Positions 49,071 through 58,679 of a DNA stretch of 64,000 bases are shown piece by piece. The notes below the pieces were generated by a model, which had not been told where the DNA came from, searched no databases, and saw only the letters and a program-made list of their open reading frames with translations. Where the stretch lies: positions 62,001 through 126,000 of the forward strand of contig CALUHH010000002.1 of the NCBI GenBank assembly GCA_944320385.1, written 5' to 3'. The first letter of the stretch is position 1; each line of letters starts with the position of its first letter. This DNA is from an uncultured Atopobiaceae bacterium (GTDB lineage Bacteria > Actinomycetota > Coriobacteriia > Coriobacteriales > Atopobiaceae). The translations under genes were made by a program, and so were the position numbers.

Positions 49071-49829
49071 CTAGTTCTTCTTGTGCGGGCGGGCCTTCTT
49101 CTCCTTGCGCACGACATCGACCTCAATCGGTCGGTTTGCCGCCTCGGCCTCGGCCTCCGCCTTGGCCTTCTCCATCACGCGCTGGGTGATGACCTTCTGC
49201 TGCACGACCTGCCACAGCGAGGAGGTCACGTAGTACAGCAGGACGGCCGCGGGGACGCCCCAGCCAAACCAGAGCATCATGAGGGCCATGACGCCGCCCA
49301 TGATCATGGTCTGGCTGCGCTGGGACTCGGACTGCGTCGTGACGTTCATGATCATGGGGATGAACGTGAGAACGCCAAACAGCACGTCAAAGAGGATGTA
49401 GGGAATGGCCGCCTGCAGGCCGCTCGCATCGAGGACGCCCTGCGCGGACTGCGCGATGGACGGCAGGATGGAGAAGAAGCAGGCGTCGGCGGGAACCTGG
49501 CGAGCCACGGTGAACAGGCCAAAGAAGACCGGCATCTGCAGGAAGATGGGCAGGCAGCCGCCGAGGGGGTTGAACTTCATGTCGGCGTAGATCTTGCGCA
49601 GCTCCTCGGCCTGGCGCTCGGGGTCATCGGCGTAGCGCTCCTGAATCTCCTGGAGCTTGGGCTGCATGACCTGCATGCGCGCCGTCGACTTGGTCGAGTG
49701 GGCCATGAGGGGCGTGAGCAGAAGACGGATGATCACCGTCAGGATGATGACGGCGAGGCCCCAGTCTCCGACGATACCCTGGATGCTTGCGAGCACCCAG
49801 GTCAGAAAGTTAATGAACCAGTCCCACAT
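49071..49829 (-). CDS. yidC: Membrane protein insertase YidC
   Basis: 252 aa, short Gram-positive form without the large periplasmic domain. Five membrane segments are predicted. TVIIRLLLTPLMAHSTKSTARM includes the conserved groove Arg, and NPLGGCLPIFLQMPVFFGLF is the family signature. The tail is basic (RKEKKARPHKKN), as expected for ribosome contact. It lacks an obvious lipobox. The start after GGAGGA removes an unsupported N-terminal extension. Confidence 0.95.
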   Translation of the reverse strand: MWDWFINFLTWVLASIQGIVGDWGLAVIILTVIIRLLLTPLMAHSTKSTARMQVMQPKLQEIQERYADDPERQAEELRKIYADMKFNPLGGCLPIFLQMPVFFGLFTVARQVPADACFFSILPSIAQSAQGVLDASGLQAAIPYILFDVLFGVLTFIPMIMNVTTQSESQRSQTMIMGGVMALMMLWFGWGVPAAVLLYYVTSSLWQVVQQKVITQRVMEKAKAEAEAEAANRPIEVDVVRKEKKARPHKKN

Positions 49830-49848
49830 GCTTCCTCCGCTCCGTCCG

Positions 49849-50067
49849 TCAGGGGACGGGATCGTACCCACCTGCGTGCAGGGGGTGACACCTGAGAATC
49901 CTGCGAAGCCCAAGCCAGACGCCCCGGACGAGCCCGTAGCGACTGATGGCCTGATAGGCGTACTCCGAGCAGGTGGGTGTATAGATGCACCGCGCGCCCA
50001 TCAAAGGCGAGATGTGCCTCTGATAGAAGCGGATGGCGCCGAGCGCCGCCGAGGCGCGGCGGGCCAT
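49849..50067 (-). CDS. yidD: Membrane protein insertion efficiency factor YidD
   Basis: 72 aa. [14 protein letters not shown] and the Cys motif [15 protein letters not shown] are diagnostic, ending in HAGGYDPVP. It aids YidC-dependent insertion at the membrane. The ATG overlaps the rnpA stop as ATGA. Confidence 0.95.
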   Translation of the reverse strand: MARRASAALGAIRFYQRHISPLMGARCIYTPTCSEYAYQAISRYGLVRGVWLGLRRILRCHPLHAGGYDPVP

Positions 50068-50387
50068 CAGAGCCCCGCTCTGGCAAGGAGCCTCCTCAGC
50101 GCCGCGGCCACCTGCTCGGGGGAGCTGTCGTGTGTCTGCTGCGTCGAGAAGAGAATTACGTCAAAGCCGTCCCTCGGAAGGGCGCAGTCGCGCGCGGCCT
50201 CTCTGAGGACCCGCTTGCACCTGTTCCTGAAGACGGCATTCCCAAGCCGCTTAGCAGCGACGAAGGCGACCCTTCCCGGGACGCCCTCGTCGCTGCCGGC
50301 AACTCGAATTCGCAGGAGCGCATCGTTGTAGCGCCTCCCGCGCGAGAAGACCCTCTCAAAATCTCTCTTGGACTTGATGGTCTCCAA
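50067..50387 (-). CDS. rnpA: Ribonuclease P protein component
   Basis: 106 aa. [16 protein letters not shown] at the start and the RNA-binding signature [13 protein letters not shown] are typical. It supports 5' processing of tRNA by the RNase P ribozyme. The start is most likely TTG at 50387, nine bases after the rpmH stop; no ATG lies nearby and the ribosome-binding site is weak, suggesting coupling to rpmH. Confidence 0.92.
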   Translation of the reverse strand: METIKSKRDFERVFSRGRRYNDALLRIRVAGSDEGVPGRVAFVAAKRLGNAVFRNRCKRVLREAARDCALPRDGFDVILFSTQQTHDSSPEQVAAALRRLLARAGL

Positions 50388-50396
50388 CGCGGCGTG

Positions 50397-50531
50397 CTAG
50401 ACGGTGAGGCGCTTGCGACCCTTGGCACGGCGACGGGCCAGGACGGCGCGGCCGCCCTTGGTGGCCATGCGGGCACGGAACCCGTGGGTGGTGGCGCGCT
50501 TGCGCTTGTTCGGCTGGTAGGTGCGCTTCAT
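50397..50531 (-). CDS. rpmH: 50S ribosomal protein L34
   Basis: 44 aa, very basic: [18 protein letters not shown], then the conserved [19 protein letters not shown]. The ATG follows GGAGGA. First gene of the rpmH-rnpA-yidD-yidC-jag operon, transcribed away from the origin. Confidence 0.97.
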   Translation of the reverse strand: MKRTYQPNKRKRATTHGFRARMATKGGRAVLARRRAKGRKRLTV

Positions 50532-50871
50532 AGCTATTCCTCCCGGTTTTGGGTATAGACATCCTTCTGAATAAGCCCAGAGATTGTAAGGGTCTTGCCC
50601 CTGACCTGTCAATTTATCCTCAAAAGAATCTTTTCGGAGACCCCCGCGGGAGGTGACGCTCGCGCCAGAAAGCTTCCATGCGAGGTGGATTCATTTTTGC
50701 ATATACGCGAAATATGACGCACAAATGTTATTCTTTTCACGTTCTTCTCGTCTGAGTATTCCCAGTTTTCGACATGTTTTTATCCGCTGTTGAAAACTTT
50801 CATTCACATCGAATTCTCAGTGAAAAGTTATCTACAGACGTCGAACGGATGTCGAAAGGTGGGGCGGCGCG
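50532..50871. other. Candidate chromosomal origin oriC (rpmH side)
   Basis: About 340 bases without a gene, notably AT-rich in a GC-rich chromosome (for example around 50695-50740). DnaA-box-like 9-mers: TTATCCTCA (50614-50622), TTATCCGCT (50780-50788) and TTATCTACA (50828-50836), each one or two bases from TTATCCACA. Its place between rpmH and the dnaA side matches oriC in many bacteria. A reverse CGAGAAGAACG element lies at 50740-50750. The dnaA-dnaN gap is the alternative. Confidence 0.6.
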
Positions 50872-51840
50872 ATGGCACGGGACTTCTATCCCTTTGTGGA
50901 GGGTGACGACGCGGACGCCGCGCTCAGGGTCACCCATCCCGCGCGCATCGCCGTCTACGACGACACCGCCGCGGCCCCGCGCGTGGTCGTCGTGGAGCCC
51001 CGGGACGTCCGCGGCTACCTCGAGGAGATCACCTCCGAGGTGAGCCGCCTCTCGCGCGAGCAGGGCGGCACGATACCTTTCATGGTCATCCGCGAGATCG
51101 TGGAGAACTTCGTACACGCCTACTTCGAGGCGCCCACGATCACGATCTTGGACGGCGGCAACACCATCCGCTTCTCCGACCAGGGGCCGGGCATAAAGGA
51201 GAAGTCCCGCGCGCTCGAGTACGGCACGACCTCGGCCACGGAGGAGATGCGCCACTACATCCGCGGCGTGGGGTCGGGGCTGCCCTACGCCCAGCAATAC
51301 ATGGTCGACAAGGGCGGCAGCCTGGAGATCGAGGACAACATCGCGGGCGGCACCGTGGTCACCATCTCCACGCACCCGGCCCCCGACGCCCGCGCGCTCA
51401 CCGGCGCCGAGGAGGACCCGGCGGTCGGGGAGGGCGGCGCATGGGCGGCTCCCGCGGCCGCGCCGGCTGCGGGATGGCCCCAGCAGCCGGGCTGGGGCTG
51501 GCAGGCGCAGACGCCCTGGCCCGCCGCGGCGCCCAGCCCCTATCAACCGGCATACCAGCCCTACCAGCAGCCCTACCAGCAGACGTATGCTCCCGCGACG
51601 CCGACCCCGACAGCGGCGGCTGTGCCGGCCGCACGGCTCGACGAGCGCGGCAGGCAGGCGCTGCGCGTCGTCCTCGAGCGCGGCGCCGCGGGGCCGACCG
51701 ACCTCGTCCAGGCCTTCGGCTCCTCCGCGGCCACCTGGTCGCGCGCGCTCGCCGCTCTCGCCGCCCAGGGAGCCGTCGTCAAGCGGGGCCAGAAGTACCA
51801 GCCCACGGAGTTCGGCCAGTCCCTCGGCGGGATGATCTGA
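50872..51840 (+). CDS. GHKL-family ATPase with C-terminal winged helix, between oriC and dnaA
   Basis: 322 aa. The start has AAAGGTGG upstream. Residues 60-170 carry a GHKL ATP-binding fold: N-box in VIREIVENFVHA, G1 in FSDQGPGI and G2 in GVGSGLPYA. There is no histidine-kinase dimerisation domain. A Pro/Gln/Tyr-rich linker with PYQQ repeats (about 185-245) leads to a winged-helix-like domain (about 255-322, RQALRVVLERG and LVQAFGSSAATWSRALAAL). I do not know a named family. Position beside the origin and a DNA-binding-type C-terminus suggest a role linked to replication, transcription or sporulation-like control; this is inference. Confidence 0.82.
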   Translation: MARDFYPFVEGDDADAALRVTHPARIAVYDDTAAAPRVVVVEPRDVRGYLEEITSEVSRLSREQGGTIPFMVIREIVENFVHAYFEAPTITILDGGNTIRFSDQGPGIKEKSRALEYGTTSATEEMRHYIRGVGSGLPYAQQYMVDKGGSLEIEDNIAGGTVVTISTHPAPDARALTGAEEDPAVGEGGAWAAPAAAPAAGWPQQPGWGWQAQTPWPAAAPSPYQPAYQPYQQPYQQTYAPATPTPTAAAVPAARLDERGRQALRVVLERGAAGPTDLVQAFGSSAATWSRALAALAAQGAVVKRGQKYQPTEFGQSLGGMI

Positions 51841-51898
51841 CGGCCCCTCGTCCTTCTCGGCCGCCGAGCATCCGCCGACCGAGCAGTTGGTCGCCGGG

Positions 51899-51918
51899 TT
51901 ATCAACAATCGCTATACT
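51899..51918 (+). promoter_or_regulatory. dnaA promoter region with a DnaA-box-like site
   Basis: TTATCAACA (51899-51907) differs by one base from the DnaA box and lies just before TATACT (51913-51918), a good -10. DnaA autoregulation is plausible. Confidence 0.5.
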
Positions 51919-51958
51919 GGAGAGCGCTCTTTTTTCAACATTCGAGATTGCGAGCGCG

Positions 51959-53509
51959 ATGGAACTCTCCCTGGAATCCGACGCCGAGGCCCTGTGGCAG
52001 GACACCCTCGACCTTCTCTCCCAGCAGCAGCGGCTCCCCGAGTCGGTGCTCGCCATGCTGCGCAACTGCACGCCCGTCAGCATGGATGACGGGGTGCTCA
52101 AGCTCACCACGCCCATGAGGCTCGTCCTGAAGAACGTCTCCAAGAACGCCGGCGTGGTCGAGGAGTGCCTGACGCAGGCGGCCTTCGAGCCCATGCGCCT
52201 CGAGGTCTCCTTTGTCCCCGCCGCGCCCGCGCAGGAGGGCGCACCCGCGCGCTCGAGCATGTCGCGCGCCGAGGCTGACGCCTGGGCCGCCGACACGGCG
52301 GACGTTCGCGCGACGCCGCGCAGCATCGTCGAGGACACCTGGGACGAGCGGCGCGCCGCCGAGGCGCGCGAGGAGGAGAACCGCCGCCGACGCGCGCGCA
52401 ACCCCCTCGTCGAGGACATCTCGCAGGCGACCTCCAAGCTCACCTTTGACCGATTTGTCCGCGGCGACGAGAACGACATCGCCTACCAGGCTGCCCTCCA
52501 GGTGGCCAACGGCATGAACAGCACCTACAACCCGCTGTTCATCTACGGCAAGAGCGGCCTGGGCAAGACCCACCTGCTGCGCGCGATCCAGAACTACGTC
52601 GCCCGCAACGACCCCTCGCGCCTGTGCGTCTACCGCGACGCGTCGAGCTTCATCACCGACTACACCGAGGCGATGCGCCACTCCGAGCGCTCGGCGGCCT
52701 CGGTCCTGCGCCAGAACTACGCCGACATCGACGTCCTCATCATCGACGACATCCAGAAGATGGCCGGCAAGGCGGGCACCGTGGGCTTCTTCTTCGACAC
52801 CTTCAACGAGCTCGTGGGCAACGGCAAGCAGATCGTGCTCGCCGCCGACCGCACGCCGGCGCAGCTCGGCATGGGCAAGGACGGGTTCGACGAGCGCGTC
52901 ACGAGCCGTCTGAGCTCCGGGTTCACGACCCCCATCCAAGTTCCGAGCTACGAGCTCAAGCTCCGCCTCATCGAGACCTTCTGCGAGCGCATGCGCGAGG
53001 ACGCCGAGCGCGAGAACGTGCCGGCGCTCTCCGGGTCGGTGCCGCGCGAGGCCATGAGCTACATGGCCGAGCTCGCGGGGACCAACATCCGCGTCATCGA
53101 GGGCTTCTGCCAGCGCTGCCTGTTCGCGGCCACGGCGGCCGAGGGGCGCGGCGCCGAGATCGCGCGCGAGGAGATCGAGGGCATAGCCAAGGAGTGCTGG
53201 CCCTCCTCCATGCGCACCGTCTCGATCGAGGACGTGCAGCGGGCGGTCGAGAAGTACTACGACATCGACCACACGAGCCTCGTCGGCAACAAGCGCCACA
53301 AGGGCCTCATGGAGGCGCGCCACGTTGCGATCTGGCTCTCGCGCGAGCTCTGCGACCGCACCCTCGCCGACATCGGCAAGCACTTCGGCGGGCGCAGCCA
53401 CGCCACGGTCATGCACAGCATCGGCGTCGTCGACGAGGCCAAGCGCGACGACAAGGCCTTCTACGACCGCCTCATGACGATCCGCGAGTCCATCACGGGC
53501 AACCTCTAG
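51959..53509 (+). CDS. dnaA: Chromosomal replication initiator DnaA
   Basis: 516 aa from the ATG at MELSLESDAEALW. Domain I covers residues 1-85, a variable acidic/basic linker 90-155, and the AAA+ domain from 158 with Walker A GKSGLGKT (197-204) and Walker B VLIIDDIQ. C-terminal domain IV carries the DNA-binding signature ADIGKHFGGRSHATVMHSI. It opens oriC. The ribosome-binding site is weak. An upstream in-frame start would add an unconserved 24 residues. Confidence 0.96.
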   Translation: MELSLESDAEALWQDTLDLLSQQQRLPESVLAMLRNCTPVSMDDGVLKLTTPMRLVLKNVSKNAGVVEECLTQAAFEPMRLEVSFVPAAPAQEGAPARSSMSRAEADAWAADTADVRATPRSIVEDTWDERRAAEAREEENRRRRARNPLVEDISQATSKLTFDRFVRGDENDIAYQAALQVANGMNSTYNPLFIYGKSGLGKTHLLRAIQNYVARNDPSRLCVYRDASSFITDYTEAMRHSERSAASVLRQNYADIDVLIIDDIQKMAGKAGTVGFFFDTFNELVGNGKQIVLAADRTPAQLGMGKDGFDERVTSRLSSGFTTPIQVPSYELKLRLIETFCERMREDAERENVPALSGSVPREAMSYMAELAGTNIRVIEGFCQRCLFAATAAEGRGAEIAREEIEGIAKECWPSSMRTVSIEDVQRAVEKYYDIDHTSLVGNKRHKGLMEARHVAIWLSRELCDRTLADIGKHFGGRSHATVMHSIGVVDEAKRDDKAFYDRLMTIRESITGNL

Positions 53510-53746
53510 GACATGTAGAGGAGTCTGTAGAGATGCTGTCGAGAGGGGCGGAAAAGAGGCCGAGAGATGTTGAATGGTTTTCTACATCTGTGCGCGGTGT
53601 TGAGCGAGAAGAACGCGCACACACTTTCCCAAAGCCCTTCTCATATGTCATGAACTGCGAGTTTGTGAGTTTTTGAACTTTTTGACACGCTCTATTACTA
53701 CTACTGTTCTTATGTACTCATCTAAAGATAAGAGAAAGGGTCGCCC
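53510..53746. other. dnaA-dnaN spacer: AT-rich, possible second origin element and dnaN promoter
   Basis: 237 bases without a gene. TTTTCTACA (53579-53587) and two TGTAGAG sequences near 53516 and 53531 are weak DnaA-box relatives. A CGAGAAGAACG element lies at 53606. TTGACA at 53682-53687 may be a -35 for dnaN. Confidence 0.5.
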
Positions 53747-54847
53747 ATGAAGTTCACCGTCAGCCAGTCCTCCCTCATGAAGGCCCTCACCGTGGTCTCC
53801 AAGGGCATGGGCGCCAACTCCACCCTGCCCATCCTCTCGGGCATCTACGTCCGCGCCGCCGAGGGAACGCTCGAGTTCCAGACCAACAACCTCACCATCT
53901 CCATCCGCCACCTCGTCCCCGCCAACGTGGAGGAGCCTGGAGAGGCGGTCGTCTCCGGAAAGGTCCTCACGAGCATCGTGAAGAACCTCTCCGACGCCGC
54001 GGTCACCTTCGAGGGTGCTGACCGCACCCTGCAGATCTCGTGCGAGAAGTCGACCTTCCGCCTGAACACGCTGAACCCCGCGGACTGGGCGGGCTTTCCC
54101 GAGGTCGAGCCCGAGCGCACGATCGAGCTCCCGAGCGACCTGCTCTCCAAGATGGTCGACAAGGTCTATCGCGTGACCTCGAAGGAGACCTCGAGGCCCA
54201 TCCTCCAGGGCATCCTGCTGACGGTCGAGGACAACACCATCCGCCTCGTCGCCACCGACTCGTTCCGCCTCGCGGTGTGCGACTCGTCGGTCGAGGCCGC
54301 GGCCGGCGAGGCGTTCCGCGCCATCGTCCCCGGCACGGTCTTCCACGACGTGCTGACGATGCCCACCATGACCGACGCGGTCTCCATCGGCACCACCGAG
54401 AGCCAGATCGTGTTCTCCTTCGGCAACACCACCTTCGTCTCGCGCCGCATCGAGGGCAACTTCCCCGACTACAAGCAGCTCCTCCCGCCGAGCTGCGCCA
54501 CGGCGGTCGGCCTCGACGTGGCCGAGTTCTCCGCCGCGCTCAAGCGCGTCTCGGTCATCGCGCTGCAGAACGCCTCGGTGCGCTTTGACATCGACGCCGA
54601 CGCGTCGATCATGCGCCTCTCGGCGCGCTCGCCCGAGCAGGGAGAGTCCTCGGAGACCATCCCGTGCGAGGTCGAGGGGCAGAGCCTCTCGATCGCGCTC
54701 AACTACCACTACGTCTTCGACTGCGTGAACGCCGTCTCCGAGAGCAAGGACCTGCGCCTCGAGCTCCAGGGGTCGGTGCAGCCGGGCATCTTCAAGTGCA
54801 ACGGGAAGGTCAACTACCTCTACCTCCTCATGCCGGTGCGCCTGTAG
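53747..54847 (+). CDS. dnaN: DNA polymerase III sliding clamp, beta subunit
   Basis: 366 aa, three clamp domains of about 120 residues. MKFTVSQSSLMKALTVVSKG at the start, LPILSGIYVRA, FRLAVCDSS and the C-terminal YLLMPVRL are standard. It forms the ring that holds polymerase on DNA. AGGG lies upstream of the ATG. Confidence 0.97.
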   Translation: MKFTVSQSSLMKALTVVSKGMGANSTLPILSGIYVRAAEGTLEFQTNNLTISIRHLVPANVEEPGEAVVSGKVLTSIVKNLSDAAVTFEGADRTLQISCEKSTFRLNTLNPADWAGFPEVEPERTIELPSDLLSKMVDKVYRVTSKETSRPILQGILLTVEDNTIRLVATDSFRLAVCDSSVEAAAGEAFRAIVPGTVFHDVLTMPTMTDAVSIGTTESQIVFSFGNTTFVSRRIEGNFPDYKQLLPPSCATAVGLDVAEFSAALKRVSVIALQNASVRFDIDADASIMRLSARSPEQGESSETIPCEVEGQSLSIALNYHYVFDCVNAVSESKDLRLELQGSVQPGIFKCNGKVNYLYLLMPVRL

Positions 54848-54853
54848 GGACCG

Positions 54854-55942
54854 ATGGGACTTCTCGTCACAGAGCTCGCGCTCGCGGACTTTCGCAGCTT
54901 CGAGCGCCTGAGCGTGCGCCTCTCCCCGGGGGTGAGCGTCTTCTGCGGCCCCAACGCCGCGGGCAAGACCAACACCGTCGAGGCGCTGCAGCTGCTCACC
55001 TCCGGCCAGTCCTTCCGCCACCCGGCTCCCGCCCAGCTCGTGCGCGACGGCGCCGAGAGCGCGCGCATAGACGCGCGCCTGGAGGGGGACGGGCGGGTGC
55101 TCGACGCGCGCCTCGACGTGGTGGCGGGAAGGAGGCAGTTCTCGCGCAACGGCAAGCGCTGCCAGGCGGCCGACATGCCCGGGGAGCTGCTGTCGGTGCT
55201 CTTCACGCCCGACGACCTGGCCCTGGTGAAGCGCGGCGCCTCCGTGCGCCGCGACGAGCTCGACGACTTTGGGCGCCAGGCCAACCGCGGCTACGCCAAC
55301 GTCCTGACCGCGTACCTGCGCTCCGTCGAGCAGAGAAACCGCCTGCTCAAGGACGAGTCTCCCGACGAGGGCCTGATCGAGGCCTGGGACGCGTCGGTCT
55401 CGCTCGGCGGCGCCACGCTGCTGCACGCCCGCTTGCGCCTCTTTGCGCGCCTGGCCGCGCGCGTGAGCGAGGTGTACGGCCGCGTGTCGGGCGGGGAGCG
55501 GCTGACCTGCGACTACGTCTGCACGCTCGGCGAGGGCGTCGAGACCCTCACGCGCGACGAGCTGCGCGACCTCTTCTACGAGCGCCTGCGCGCCGGCCGC
55601 GCCGAGGACCTGCGGCGACGCCAGACCTGCGTGGGCCCGCACCGCGACGACGTGGCCTTTTCCATCGAGGGCCGCGACGCGCGCTCCTTCGGGTCGCAGG
55701 GGCAGCAGCGCACGGTGGCGCTCGCCGTCAAGATGGCCGAGGTCGCCCTCGCCGAGGAGCTGCTGGGGTCGCGGCCGCTGCTGCTGCTCGACGACGTGAT
55801 GAGCGAGCTCGACGAGGCCCGCCGCGACGCCGTCATGTCCTACGTGCGCGCGGGCATCCAGACCGTGGTGACGACGACCAACCTCGGGTACTTCTCGTCA
55901 GAGCTGCTCGACGCGGCGGAGGTGATCCGGTTTGGCGGCTGA
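54854..55942 (+). CDS. recF: DNA replication and repair protein RecF
   Basis: 362 aa SMC-like ATPase. Walker A GPNAAGKT near residue 33, ABC signature SQGQQRTVALAVKMAE, Walker B LLLLDDVMSELD. It loads RecA at gaps together with RecO and RecR. Starts six bases after dnaN and overlaps the next gene by 11 bases. Confidence 0.96.
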   Translation: MGLLVTELALADFRSFERLSVRLSPGVSVFCGPNAAGKTNTVEALQLLTSGQSFRHPAPAQLVRDGAESARIDARLEGDGRVLDARLDVVAGRRQFSRNGKRCQAADMPGELLSVLFTPDDLALVKRGASVRRDELDDFGRQANRGYANVLTAYLRSVEQRNRLLKDESPDEGLIEAWDASVSLGGATLLHARLRLFARLAARVSEVYGRVSGGERLTCDYVCTLGEGVETLTRDELRDLFYERLRAGRAEDLRRRQTCVGPHRDDVAFSIEGRDARSFGSQGQQRTVALAVKMAEVALAEELLGSRPLLLLDDVMSELDEARRDAVMSYVRAGIQTVVTTTNLGYFSSELLDAAEVIRFGG

Positions 55943-56489
55943 GAGGCCCGGGCGCGCGGCGAGAAGCGAGATCGAGGCGCGGCTCCTCAGGCGCGAGGAG
56001 AGCCCCGTTGCCGTGGGAGACGTGTTCTCCGCGGTGATGGGAGACCTCGACGCCCGGGGCTCTGTGCGTTCCACGTGGAGCGCCGGCCGCGCGTGGTACG
56101 CCGTGAACGGCGACATCGAGCGGGCCCACACGACGGGCGTGTTCGTGCGCGAGCCCTCCGGCCGCCAGACGCTGCCCACGCTGATAGTCTACGTGGACTC
56201 CCGCGCACGGGCGACCGACTTCACGGCCAACCGCGAGATCTACCTGGGGAGGCTCGAGCGCGTGGGCTGGCGCTTCGAGGAGATTCAGTTCCGCGAGTCC
56301 AAGCGCCCGGCCGCCCGGCCCGCGCCGGCCCGCGAGAGGAGGTCCTTCTCACCCGACGCGCCTCCGCTCTCGGACGCGGACGCCGCCCGGATAGACGAGC
56401 TCTGCGCCGAGGTTCCCGAGTCGCTGAGAGACAGCGTCTCTCGTGCCATGAGAGAGTCGTGGCAGCGCACATCGGGACGGAATAGCTAA
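55932..56489 (+). CDS. DUF721 / DciA-like protein
   Basis: 185 aa starting at TTG with an unusually complete ribosome-binding site GGAGGTGATCC upstream, inside the end of recF. The middle (residues 25-118) resembles the DUF721 domain: VGDVFSAVMGDL, and TLIVYVDSRARATDFTANRE with the conserved strand-helix, ending in RVGWRFEEIQFRES. DciA loads the replicative helicase in many bacteria. A basic Pro-rich linker and a helical tail (PLSDADAARIDELCAEV) follow. Position between recF and gyrB matches actinobacterial DUF721 genes. Confidence 0.8.
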   Translation: MAAERPGRAARSEIEARLLRREESPVAVGDVFSAVMGDLDARGSVRSTWSAGRAWYAVNGDIERAHTTGVFVREPSGRQTLPTLIVYVDSRARATDFTANREIYLGRLERVGWRFEEIQFRESKRPAARPAPARERRSFSPDAPPLSDADAARIDELCAEVPESLRDSVSRAMRESWQRTSGRNS

Positions 56490-56627
56490 ATTCGTGAAGC
56501 CCTTCTTAGAAGGCTTCTCAGCGGCTCACAACAGGTATCATCATGCAAGTTGGGTCGATTTATGTCTCGGCCCGATGATGAACGGCCATGTTGGGCGCCC
56601 GCCGGGGCGCCGAGGGAGGAAGAGCGC

Positions 56628-58670
56628 GTGGCAAAGAAGAACGAGAACGAGTACGGCGCCGGAGAGATCAAGATCCTCGAGGGCCTCGAGGCGGTGCGCA
56701 AGCGCCCGGGCATGTACATCGGCACGACGAGCTCCGCGGGCCTGCACCACCTGGTGTGGGAGATCGTGGACAACTCCGTCGACGAGGCGATGGCGGGCTT
56801 CTGCACCAAGATCAAGGTGACGGTGCACCCCGACAACTCCATCACCGTCGAGGACAACGGCCGCGGCATCCCCGTGGAGAAGCACCCGGTCAAGAAGATC
56901 CCGACCCTCGAGGTCGTCCTCACCATCCTGCACGCCGGCGGCAAGTTCGACAACAACGCCTACAAGGTGTCGGGCGGCCTGCACGGCGTGGGCGTCTCCG
57001 TGGTCAACGCGCTCTCCAAGAGGCTCGTGGCGCAGGTCAAGCGCGACGGCAAGGTCTACGAGATGGCCTTCGAGCGCGGCAAGACCGTGCAGAAGATGAA
57101 GGTCGTGGGCTCCTCCAAGGCCACGGGCACCACGATCACCTTCTGGCCCGACGAGGAGATCTTCGAGACCACCACGTACAGCTACGACGTCCTGCACACC
57201 CACCTGCAGGAGACCGCCTTCCTCAACAAGAACCTCAAGATCGTCCTCACCGACGAGCGTGAGCTCACGCCGCGCGTGGACGAGTTCTGCTACGCCGGCG
57301 GCATCATCGACTTCGTGAAGTTCCGCAACGAGGGCAAGGACGTGCTGCCGGGCCTCTCCCGCCCGATCTACATCGAGGGCCGCTCCGACCCCGACGCGCC
57401 CGAGAGCCAGATGGGCGAGGTCGAGGTGTCCATGCAGTGGAACACCGGCTACTCGGAGGACACGCTCTCCTTTGCCAACGACATCTACACCGAGGAGGGC
57501 GGCATGCACCTCGAGGGCTTCCGCACGGCCCTCACCAAGGTGATCAACGACTACGGCCGCCGCCAGAACATCATCAAGGAGAAGGACTCCAACCTCGAGG
57601 GCGGCGACATCCGCGAGGGCCTCACGGCGGTCATCTCCGTGAAGCTGCCCGACCCGCAGTTCGAGGGTCAGACCAAGGCCAAGCTCGGCAGCTCCTACAT
57701 GCGCACGCTCACCAACCGCATCGTGTCCGCGGGCCTCGCCGAGTACCTCGAGGAGCACCCCAACCAGGCGCGCGAGATCCTGAAGAAGGCCTCCCAGGCC
57801 GCCAAGGGGCGCCTCGCCGCCCAGAAGGCGCGCCAGGCCACCCGCCGCAAGAGCCTGCTCGAGAGCGCCGCGCTTCCCGGCAAGCTCGCCGACTGCTCGG
57901 TGCGCGACGCCGAGATGACGGAGCTCTTCATCGTGGAGGGCGACTCGGCAGGCGGCTCGGCAAAGGACGGCCGCAGGCGCGACATCCAGGCCATCCTTCC
58001 GCTGCGCGGCAAGATCTTGAACGTCGAGCGCGTGGGCGACCACCGCGCGTTCTCCTCCGACACCATCCAGTCGCTGATCACCGCCATCGGCACCGGCGTC
58101 ACCACCGGCGCGGGCGACGGCGGCGACTTCGACATCACCAAGGCGCGCTACCACAAGATCATCATCATGACCGACGCCGACGTCGACGGCGCGCACATCC
58201 GCATCCTGCTGATGACCTTCTTCTACAAGTACATGCGCCCGCTGATCGACGCCGGCTACGTCTACATCGCCACGCCGCCGATCTTTGGCGTCAAGGTGCG
58301 CAACAAGATCCACTACGTCTACCCCGACGGAAAGACGCCCGAGGACGAGCTGCTGCGCCAGACCATCCGCGACCTCGGCCTCGACCCCGACGAGGAGGAC
58401 GACACCGACAAGTCCCAGGCGGCCATCAAGGGCTCGGGGCGCAAGCGCAAGGGCTACTCCGTCCAGCGCTACAAGGGTCTCGGAGAGATGGACCCCAAGC
58501 AGCTGGCGTCGACCACGATGGAACCCAAGACGCGCATCCTGCAGCGCGTGAGCATCGAGGACGCGGCCATGGCCGACCGTGCCGTCCGCGAGCTCATGGG
58601 CAATCAGGTCGAGTACCGCCGCGACTACATCGAGAAGCACGCGCACGACGCCCGCTTCCTCGACGCGTAA
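56628..58670 (+). CDS. gyrB: DNA gyrase subunit B
   Basis: 680 aa from a GTG with GAGGGAGGA upstream. GHKL ATPase domain with IVDNSVDEAMAG and GGLHGVGVSVVNALS; TOPRIM with VEGDSAGGSAKDGR and DADVDGAHIR; C-terminal GyrA-binding segment QRYKGLGEMDPKQL. It supplies ATP-driven supercoiling with GyrA. Separated from gyrA by 105 bases holding a REP-like palindrome. Confidence 0.97.
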   Translation: MAKKNENEYGAGEIKILEGLEAVRKRPGMYIGTTSSAGLHHLVWEIVDNSVDEAMAGFCTKIKVTVHPDNSITVEDNGRGIPVEKHPVKKIPTLEVVLTILHAGGKFDNNAYKVSGGLHGVGVSVVNALSKRLVAQVKRDGKVYEMAFERGKTVQKMKVVGSSKATGTTITFWPDEEIFETTTYSYDVLHTHLQETAFLNKNLKIVLTDERELTPRVDEFCYAGGIIDFVKFRNEGKDVLPGLSRPIYIEGRSDPDAPESQMGEVEVSMQWNTGYSEDTLSFANDIYTEEGGMHLEGFRTALTKVINDYGRRQNIIKEKDSNLEGGDIREGLTAVISVKLPDPQFEGQTKAKLGSSYMRTLTNRIVSAGLAEYLEEHPNQAREILKKASQAAKGRLAAQKARQATRRKSLLESAALPGKLADCSVRDAEMTELFIVEGDSAGGSAKDGRRRDIQAILPLRGKILNVERVGDHRAFSSDTIQSLITAIGTGVTTGAGDGGDFDITKARYHKIIIMTDADVDGAHIRILLMTFFYKYMRPLIDAGYVYIATPPIFGVKVRNKIHYVYPDGKTPEDELLRQTIRDLGLDPDEEDDTDKSQAAIKGSGRKRKGYSVQRYKGLGEMDPKQLASTTMEPKTRILQRVSIEDAAMADRAVRELMGNQVEYRRDYIEKHAHDARFLDA

Positions 58671-58679
58671 CCACAGCGA

